Assembly: GCA_019649035.1 (NCBI GenBank)
Contig: BMAT01001957.1
Coordinates: 1-31,489 of the forward strand
Length of the DNA stretch: 31,489 bases
Source: Elysia marginata
Lineage: Eukaryota > Mollusca > Gastropoda > Plakobranchidae
Direction of reading: 5' to 3'
The position numbers were made by a program, and so were the translations under genes. This document shows positions 1 through 9,200 of this stretch, one piece after another. Under the pieces are notes generated by a model, which did not search any database, was not told the origin of the DNA, and saw nothing but the letters and a program-made list of their open reading frames with translations. Every line of letters starts with the position of its first letter. Within the stretch, counting starts at the first letter, position 1.

Positions 1-1232
1 GCTCCTCATTTATAGATATAGATGGTAAACTATTGTACTGTGTGATGAATAAACGTCTGTCATGAAAACAAATAAAATCATAGATAATATTGTCTAATTT
101 ATTTTTTTTTTGGTTTTGAAATCATTTTCCGTTCGAAGAGAGCTTGTAAAATGATCCAGTATTCTCTAGATGATATACAACGGTACAAGATAAGATACAC
201 TTCCATTATCCATTATTGGAACTTTGACGTGGATGATGGTGCTGAAATATAAAATGCATAGATAAAAGAAATCAAAGCTTTATGTTAACAATTGCTGGCG
301 AATGTTGATTCCGACAATTTTCGAGATGTTGCCGGAACAAAAGATTACCTATCAGTATCAAGCTTTAAATTCGAAATAGCCGTAATAAGCCTTAATTCTT
401 TTTGTTTTTGTGATTGTTTGTGAACAAGAACCCGAAATATGTTATGCATGTACATTAATGTATGGAGGAAAATGGTAAGGGCCATATAAATCAAGTCGGA
501 TAATGATTGGTTCTGAGCTAGGCCATCATACTCGAAAGGCCTGTCAGTGAAAATGTAAACAAACTTGTGCATAAGAGTTCTAATGATCTATCTCTTTTAA
601 TTTCTTAGTATAGTTAGGGCACAAGAGAACTCAACTAGTGCTTTGCTGTTATGGGCCGGCCCAAAACAAAGTTACATATAAAATATGGGGAATATGATAT
701 CTACTCGTATTAGAGTACTCGGCCTGTCCTACGGCAGCCTAGGTTCTGACCTAAATCTCTACAGGGCTAGGTGCTCTTCTGCCTTCTTTCTTGAGGATTG
801 CGCACCCCATGTGTGGCACGATAGCTTAAATAAAACGCTCATAGAATACCTTTGACACATAATCACGGACCAATAGTAATGTTAATACAATGTTAAGAGG
901 CAGAAACTGAAAAAAATTCTTACAGTGTTGAGATCCTGGAATTAATTTAGTAGTGTGAATAAATGTAATATTGACTTTCTTTGGCCGCAACACCAATTTA
1001 CAACGGATTTGAATAAAATTCTTTTACATTATAATCTCCTACTAAAAGAGTTTCTGCCCCACTCTATAAACAATCAATTCAACTCAACTTTATTCAGTTA
1101 ATACATAGTTACATCAGTACATGTATTAGAAATAATCAATGCTCAATCAGGCTCAAAGATTCTAATATTACAAATATTATAATAAAGTATACTAAAGTAT
1201 TATAGAATTTCAATACCAAAGAAAATAAATGT
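1..1232. other. Unassigned flank downstream of lipase A
   Basis: AT-rich sequence without a credible gene or recognised repeat. A moderately GC-rich patch at about 715-810 (CCTACGGCAGCCTAGG; GGGCTAGGTGCTCTTC) may be part of an unrecognised dispersed repeat. Confidence 0.5.
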
Positions 1233-1286
1233 TATCTCTCTCTTCCTATCTCTATCACTCTCTTCCCCCCCCCCCCCTCTGTCTCT
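1233..1286. repeat. CT-rich tract with a run of 13 C
   Basis: CTCT units around a C homopolymer (about 1265-1277). Length errors from sequencing are likely here. Confidence 0.8.
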
Positions 1287-1636
1287 CTCATATTATCTCT
1301 ATCTGTCAATTATTTTCTGTCTTCCATCCTAACGAACAACAATCACATGCACTCCTCTTAACCCATCCTGCTCAACAATTGCCCCCTCCCCTCTTTAATA
1401 ATCTCTTAAGCCTAGTTCTTTTAAAATGTTTGAGGCTTGGGGAAATCAGATATTTGCTAATCTTATATTTCCTTTGAATGTTTTTAGTCTTTGCCAGTAG
1501 GGTAAAAAATCAAAATATTTCCTTGCTTGGTGGGTTTCACCTTTCAAGATCCTTTCTGTTCTGGCTGAAATTCTTTCTTTATGTAAACTACCAAGCGGTG
1601 GTAGATTCACACCAATGAACTGTTGTGCGTTTTTGA

Positions 1637-2338
1637 CAATGATTTTGACCTATATCTCCAAAATGTCACGTGGGTGTTGGGGTCGGTATGGGTTACCATT
1701 CAATAACCTCTAACGCTTTCCCGCCATCCCATGTTTAATTTTATGTTACGCGATTTCCAATAGGTCTAGAAAGTAGCAGCCTTTCATTGGTTGGTAGAAA
1801 TAGTAATGGCGGATTTTATATGATGTGCTGCTTGGGTTAGATACTATTTAAATAATGTCTCTTGAATTTCCTTGCCTCTTGTATCTAGTATTTTAGCATG
1901 TAAAAGAAATACTCAAATTAAATATATCTTTCACGGCAATAAAGCACACTGGAAGTAATTATATTGGGATGACAAATTTGAGTGACATCATTTCAGTCAT
2001 TCTGTTCTAGGTCTAGATCCACCGAATGATGTACGGAAGCCAGTCAACACCGATGCACCCAGTCCCACTCCCAAGGCAAGACTAGAGAAGGAATTCGGAT
2101 CTAAAAAGAATCAAGAGAAATGGGGATTTCACAAAATGCTAAGGAAAGCTGACCCAGGATCGAGTCCAAGGATGGAAACTTGGTTGGTGCCTTATTTGAA
2201 TCATCTAGAACTAGTCTAACTAAGGCTGTTAAAAGTGACCCTAAACAGCAACCCAAACAGTACCCAAAATGCTGTGGCGGTTTGTTGACCCAAATAGTCA
2301 CGTGACTATTTCCGGCTAGAAATAGGTCAAAATCATTG
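1637..2338 (+). mobile_element. TIR element copy 1 (702 bp, non-autonomous DNA transposon-like)
   Basis: The left end CAATGATTTTGACCTAT is repeated inverted at the right end (AGGTCAAAATCATTG). A further inner inverted part around TCACGTG is also present, as CACGTGGG on the left and GTCACGTGAC on the right. The whole unit matches 15457-16213 in direct orientation. An internal frame on the plus strand (about 2007-2265) is shared with copy 2 but carries a 1-base deletion near 2190. No transposase is recognised. No clear target-site duplication is visible. Confidence 0.75.
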
Positions 2339-2990
2339 ACTTTAGTTTTTTTACATCTTTTTTTTTAGCCGTTTTAGCAAACTAAATGATAACTTATTGA
2401 GTTTAGATGCTTTTCCTAATGTCTCTGTAAAAATTTATTAGTGTCACCCTATTGACCTTGAAAGATCAAATTGTCACAACGTACATACGCTGTCTGGCAT
2501 TTTTGTATAAGTTGTTGCAATTTAATTTTCAGTTTCATGTGCTGGACAGGGTGGTACCCAAGAATTTGAATGACTACACTCGCAGAAAAGTGACCTCTGT
2601 GGGATGGTAGAACCTCACTTTTTCGAAAGTCAATTACAAGTACTTTCGCTTTTGACACGTTTAATTTTAAACTATTTTCACAATAACATTTATCGACTGA
2701 TTCAGTCTGTCTTAAAAATTGTAACCATTGACGTTATCAAAAAATCCCTTTGAAGTCAGTAGTATAGTGTCGTCTGAAAATTTGATTTAAAAAAATCCAG
2801 GAAAATCTACTTTACAGTCATGAGTAAAAATTGACAAGAGCTTAGGAGATAAATGACAAACTTGAGGTGTGCCTGTATTGAGAACAGTTACAGAGGATGA
2901 AATGTAATCTATTCTGACAACTTAGGGGTGGTTAAGTAAAAAGTCCAGTACCAAGTTACAGATGCTCATAGGGAATTAAAACTTGTAAAC
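2339..2990. other. Unassigned sequence between TIR element and lipase A 3' end
   Basis: No coding exon or known repeat seen. Probably the 3' flank of lipase A. Confidence 0.5.
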
Positions 2991-2993
2991 TAA

Positions 2994-2999
2994 TTTATT
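2994..2999 (-). terminator. Candidate poly(A) signal of lipase A
   Basis: AATAAA on the minus strand about 150 nt after the TAA stop. An ATTAAA lies a few bases after the stop but is too close to be the likely signal. Confidence 0.35.
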
Positions 3000-3150
3000 A
3001 TATAATATCACCAGTTATATGTCTAAACTGCTTGGTTTTTCAGAAACGATATTTAATCTCTTGTTTCAATATTATTAAAATTAGGAAATAAATGTTGCAA
3101 AAGGGAGTTTCTTAATATTTATGTAGGGTCTACTTGTATTTTAATTGTTT

Positions 3151-3390
3151 TTATGGAGTCCAAGGTTTGCCAGTAATGATAGGGATCAGATAAGGATAGG
3201 CAACATCTTTCGCGTCATAACCAAGGACGAGCCCCTGGTGGTTGTACCACGGGATGTCGATGTGATGCGTGACGTTTATCTGGGTTAGGAGCCAGCTGAC
3301 GTCAGTGGGATCTGCTAGTGCGTCATTTCCACCGGTAAACAGGGCTACCGGAACTGTAATGTTGCCAGGGTAGTACAGGGGTGGAGTTGT
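3151..3390 (-). CDS. Lipase A exon 8: catalytic Asp and His, C-terminus
   Basis: Residues 338-416 plus TAA (3153-3151). Acceptor TTTCCCACAG. Contains [36 protein letters not shown] with catalytic Asp360, and [12 protein letters not shown] with catalytic His388. It ends [12 protein letters not shown], about where the family normally ends. Confidence 0.94.
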   Translation of the reverse strand, partial: TTPPLYYPGNITVPVALFTGGNDALADPTDVSWLLTQINVTHHIDIPWYNHQGLVLGYDAKDVAYPYLIPIITGKPWTP

Positions 3391-6205
3391 CTGTGGGAAA
3401 CAAAAAGTAGGCTTTTTTTTCTCCGGGTGGCGTGGTTTTAGGGTAACATTCCCATAAGTTTAATTTCTTTTTATTAGGCCGACCTTACACAAAAAAAGGT
3501 ACCGAAACTGAAAAAAACTTATTTTAATACTAACTATCTTGATATCTATTCAATCAATCACACAAATAGAGCTGATTTAAAAACAGAGACAACTTTCTGT
3601 TCTTTTTTCTTTTTGTTTTGGGGATAAAGAATGCCATGTTTATGCATCGCAGAGTCCATTTTGAATTATATCGAGTTCATCTCATCCAATAAAAGTAAAA
3701 ACAAGCTAGGTTAATTATAAGGTCCTCATGGGAATGAGTGGCTGATTTCCTGATAGTTTATCGCATACGAACTCAACTAAGGTAAACGCTAAAGAAAGCA
3801 AATTAGAGTTCGACCTTTTTTTTTGCGGGAAACAACAGTATTAAAATAATAGCCAATAGAGACTGCAATTCTCTTTAGTTCTCATCAGACACAACTCTGG
3901 GGTTCGTGGCATATTTTTTGTATGCGTTAGAATATTTTAATTTTTTCTTCTTCAGGTGTCAGGTCTGGCGCAGACATCGACGATCAGGGATTTCCTAGCC
4001 TCTCAGTGTGTCCCCATTCCGTCAGAATAGTTTTATAGTTATTAATAAAAAAAAACTCAATCGGCACAAAAATAAGGACATAGATCGTCCTCCTATTGAA
4101 AAAAAAGCGCTTGAAGACATTCCAACTTTACCTGACCGTATCTCCAGAAATTTCCTCTTGCTCCATGGTCAAAATGTTGAAACTTATTCGTCTTTACCCC
4201 CTGAGGAAAAAAAGAAAAGTGAACATTAGCTTTACAAAATGTCCACTACCTGTCTCACACATGTATATAACTTAGCATATACAGCATTAATGGTTTATAG
4301 TAATTAGGCACATGTTGCCAAAGCCAGACTTCATTTAGAGCCGTGTAAAATCTGATAGTCTAATGTCTGATAATCTACAGCTTCTTTCTTACTTACTTTC
4401 TTTCTTTCTTCTTCTTCTTCTTCTTCTTCTTTTTCTTCTTCTTCTTCTTCTTCTTCTTCTTCTTCTTCTTCTTCTTCTTCTTTTTCAGCCCTGAGATCAT
4501 CGCTAATGATTGACTAGGCTTGTAAAAATTTCTATCAATTTTTCTTTTTCTTCTTCTTCTTCTTCTTCTTTTTCTTCTTCTTCTTCTTCTTCTTCTTCTT
4601 CTTCTTCTTCTTCTTCTTCTTCTCCTTTTTCTTTCTCTTCTTCCTCTTCTTCTTCACATTCTCTTTGCTTCTCTTCATCCTCTTTTTGATGATTGTTTAA
4701 ATTTCTATTACGAATTGTTCATAATAGAAATAATAAAATTATAGCGCAACTGCTATAATCTATTCTTGTTTCTTTTATTTACACCAAGACTTAAGGTTCC
4801 ACATTTGTCCAAGGTACTAAGAGCTAAACCTGTTGACGTCCTCGTGTGAGAGCAAGACAGATGCTTTAGTATCTTCTATGCAACGCCAAAGCTGGTGTGT
4901 AAGCGTTGAAATAAAGATAAAGAATGGTAGTCACTATACTTCTGAAATAATTTTTTGTTCTAAATATAATTTCCTTTTTGTTATGCGAAAAGATTTGTAA
5001 ACAATCTATCCTTCTAAAGTACTGAGCTGTGTTCTCTTTTCTCTTACATAATAAGTCTAAATCACGTTGAACTAAATTTTAAGAGTTCTTAAAAGTTATG
5101 CACTTTTTAATTTGTACACATACTCACTGGGAACTTCCCAAAAATATAATTATACTTAGTTATAGCCAGTCTTTAGCCCATAGGAAAAACTAATGAGTCT
5201 TGAACTATTGAGACTTGACCTCCAAGAGTTTTCTTTCCCATTACGGTGATGTAAAAAAATAAAAGGATACCTCTGTTATTACGAAACGTCGTATGCTAAT
5301 TCCGTAAGCCGTATAAAATTGAAACTAAAATTTACGAAAATCGATAGCAAAATTGAAGGCATAGCACAAGCCTCTAAGCATGGGCTAAGATGCAATGGGC
5401 TATAGTTTTGTATTATGCTGCTCATAACAATAAAATTGCAGTATCTGCAGTAGGCCTATAAACCATATAGAAGATATTACATTTTGATCGTCACAGACAG
5501 TGTGCTAATATCTATCTATAACAATGTCTGTCTGTCTTTCAATCGATGTATCTCACTATTTAAGCTATTATAGGGTTTTATGGGCGATGGTCTTATACGT
5601 AAAAACAAAGTACAAAGCCTGATTTATGAACAGAAATTGGCGAAACTTTAGTTAAGATACCTGGACCCATTGCATGAGGACTTTAGCTGACGTGATCGTG
5701 GCACTCTGCGCGTTGTAGAGGGCTAATCTGGACTGCAAATAGATAGGGAAATAAATATACATATAGTTGTATTCAAGAATTTTATTAATACGCTTTTAAT
5801 ATAAGCGAAAAAATTTTTAAAGTTAAAATAGCAATAAGAATTCATTCATCATACATCGTAAAAATTTGAAATCAATTAAAAAAAAACTTTAATTCAACTG
5901 AAGACAAAGTTTTGGACATGATGACGTGTTGATTATGGTTATGTTTATAAATTTCCCTATTTGTGAAACTGAATGAAATATCTTTCAATAAATATGTTCA
6001 CCAACAAGTGTTTTTCCTTTCAAGAACCTTCTTCTTATGAAAGACTTTCAACATACTATTATTGATTCTTAGAGAAAAACCTGTTTAGGTGACATGCAAC
6101 AAAATAATTGTAATGTATAATTTGTTCTCACGATATATAGATACAGTCTGTTTATCTGCCTATCTGCCTATCTATAATTCTTTTACCTGCAGCCCTCTCC
6201 TCCTG

Positions 6206-6254
<49 letters not shown>

Positions 6255-9200
6255 ACTATCTATCTCTCTCTCTGTCACTCTGATAGTGATGATAATGATG
6301 ATGGTGAAAAATTATTAATTTTGTTCACCTTATTTATTGATTGACCTTCTGTATCTCCCATGATGAACGAGTGCCCTTTCATGCATAGCTTCTTGACAAA
6401 ACCTCTGCAAAAGAGGTTTGACATTGTCTTCGTAAAGGCGGTGTTACCTTTCACCTGCCCACCCCCGAACAGGTCCAAAAATTTCTGAACAAATAAAAGA
6501 AACAAACAGCGATGTTCGAGGAAGTTACGGTTTTGCCGGTAAAATTGAAACTAATGAAAGACTATAAATTTTCAAAGGTTGTTTTTCTAAAAATGATCTG
6601 TAATGATAATTGTAAACATCTGCTATGTAAAATAACAAAGAAGCCTATAAATCTCAACCAAGGTCAGGCGATAAATTTTTTAAAGAATGAACATGAGTGA
6701 TGTATTTTTTATAGCAGCTTATATTTTTGCGAAAAAAAAATGCTACAAAACATTGTTAACCAATAGAAGGTGTGTTCAAATAAAAAGAAGCTAACAAACA
6801 AAACCATCCGTGAACCATCTATTGCTAACGTTTTTTTTACTTCCTTTTATATGTCTTCAAAAACGTGCCGGTCAATGGTGTTGGGCAGCTTTGCAAACTT
6901 AGGAGACGCATTAGACAAAGGTTTTTTAAAATTAAGTATTGAAGATTTCTTTTTGCTGCAGATTATACTGGGCATTTTGTGCAAGGAATAGTAATCCTGA
7001 AATATGTTGGCACTTGTGTTTGTTAAATTGTTGTAAGTCTTAAGCTCATTCAACGGGTGGACACTGGTGTCTTCTACGTTCTCATTGAGGTTTTTGATGG
7101 TGACTTGAAGCTATACTGAAAAAGATAGTATGGTCCCCTAGTTACCTCAAGACACTCGTAATTTGATGATAACGGTTGTGATTCTAACAAGAAATTCTAA
7201 CTGACCGCTTATTCCAGTGGTTAGCGCGTCGGACTTGTGATCCGGCGGTTGTGGGTTCGATTCCAAACCACGATGTATGTTGTGACTAACTTTGACAAGC
7301 AATTTATCCACACCTTCTTCCGTCCACCCACCTGTAAAATGGGTAAAAGGCTAAAAGCAGTGTTTGAAAATTTTGGAATGTTAGTATTTTAGCTTCCAAC
7401 AGGCAGCAGTAAAATAATGTTCTGAAGTATTTATTACTTGAATTTGTTTTGGTGTGTAATGGCCTGCTGGGAGAAATATGTAAAGTCTTAAGACTGTATT
7501 TGGCGGTGGAAGATTTTAACCATATTTTTTTATTTGTGTTCAACGCAAGACTTTATCCAACACATTCTCAAAGAGTGCAGATATAAAATGTACTTTGAAC
7601 AAAATTAATATATTACACTTGCCTTCATTGATTTTGAAAAGGGCATCAGCTTCCGCAGTCCTGACGTAATGTGGCCAACATGAGCGACGGGGGCTAAAGC
7701 GATAAAATGTTTGACTTTTTTAGCCAGTTGTTGGTCTTCAGAGAACTTGGCAAATCCTATGGTAGTTCCTTGGGAAAATCCCACATAATAAAGCTGCTTG
7801 TTATTTGTCGCGTCTAAAATGTAGTTGATTTCAGCTGGGAGGTCGTACTTTGCCATCTCGTCCCAACTGAAAAACAAAGTATTATTTAGGGACGCTACTG
7901 AGTTTATGACCATATTTGGATAGGCTATGCTATAATGATTAGAAAAGGCTATTAAATACTATTATGAATCTGTATGAGAGAGAGAACGATTTAGTTTGTG
8001 TGTTCAAGGCACGCTAGCTTATTCCACTCAGACTCTGAAACTATCTTTAAGTCGAATGTGAGGCAATCAGCCGTACCTGCTACACCTAAAATCTTAACCT
8101 GCTTTCCAGAGGTTACATATGAACTTACAGCAAACCTTTTAATAATACGATAAAGTATCAAACTACTTTTTGACAAAAAGCAAATATTGCTTCACAGTCA
8201 GAAGCTATGTCCAATACATTTAGTAAGACAAGAATAATTATATCTTGCCGAACTTGCAATAATCAGTCGGATATCAGAAATTCTAATTTAAAAAAAAAAC
8301 ATTTAAAAGTCTTTAATTTCTTCTTCTGTTACCGTATATTTGAAATTAAGAAAACAATTTTATACCTGTCCTCAAAGTATTAATAGTTTCGTTAACTCTT
8401 TAAAACGTTCAGAAGCTCCAAAAGACATTGCTTAATTAAAACAGCAACGCCTTGGAATAGGAGAGCTGCTGCGACATCCGACTCATTTTACTGGTTGCGA
8501 TACCTAGAATTTTTTTCGCTATTATCGTGTATACCTGACCGGCTCTGTGGCCTAGTAGTAAGACACTCGCTCAGAGATCGGGAGGTACGTGGTTTGATCC
8601 CCGGCCGAGTCAAACCAAGGACTTTACATCACAGTGTGGCAACACGCTTTCAATTGTCCCAAGCGCCGTCTCTGAAGTTAAAATCTAAAAAAAACCAACC
8701 AAACCTGTGTATACCTGAAGTCCCAGAACTCCTTCTGTTTAGTGCTGAGGGTCGTGTGATTCTTGGAGTAACTGTTTCCGCGGTTGTTGCCCAGCCAAAC
8801 ATCGACCCCGGCGTCCGCGAGGAGGAAAGGCAAGCTCTGCTCGGCAGAGTTCAACAACCATTCTTTGGAGCTTCCGAACACGCCGTGCTGAAGCAAAGCT
8901 ACTGGGCGGTTCCCTGGTAGGAAACGAAAATAAAAATAATACAAAAAAAAACAACAAACAAAAAACATATTACTACGAAAGAAAAATAAAGAACAGCTTC
9001 ACTTACAAAACTTACTAAATTATGAGGTAGGACTTGTCAAAATGACGTGAGAATTTGAACGCGTCTGTGGGTTAAAACAGTTTTAACGTTAACTTCAAGG
9101 TTTCGAATGGATCGATAAAATTCCAATTAAAAAAATACATCAGCTTTCTAAATACAGCCTTTTCATGTCACTCAAAATAATAATATATATAAATAAACAA

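Noticed and set aside
4008..4229. 73-codon plus-strand frame
   Set aside because: Overlaps lipase A exon 7 in antisense. The minus strand has the exon with proper borders and paralogue support.
6089..6283. 64-codon frame ending in LSLSLS
   Set aside because: Produced by the (CT)n repeat; no other coding signal.
8495..8920. 141-codon plus-strand frame
   Set aside because: Antisense shadow of lipase A exon 3 plus the SINE beside it.
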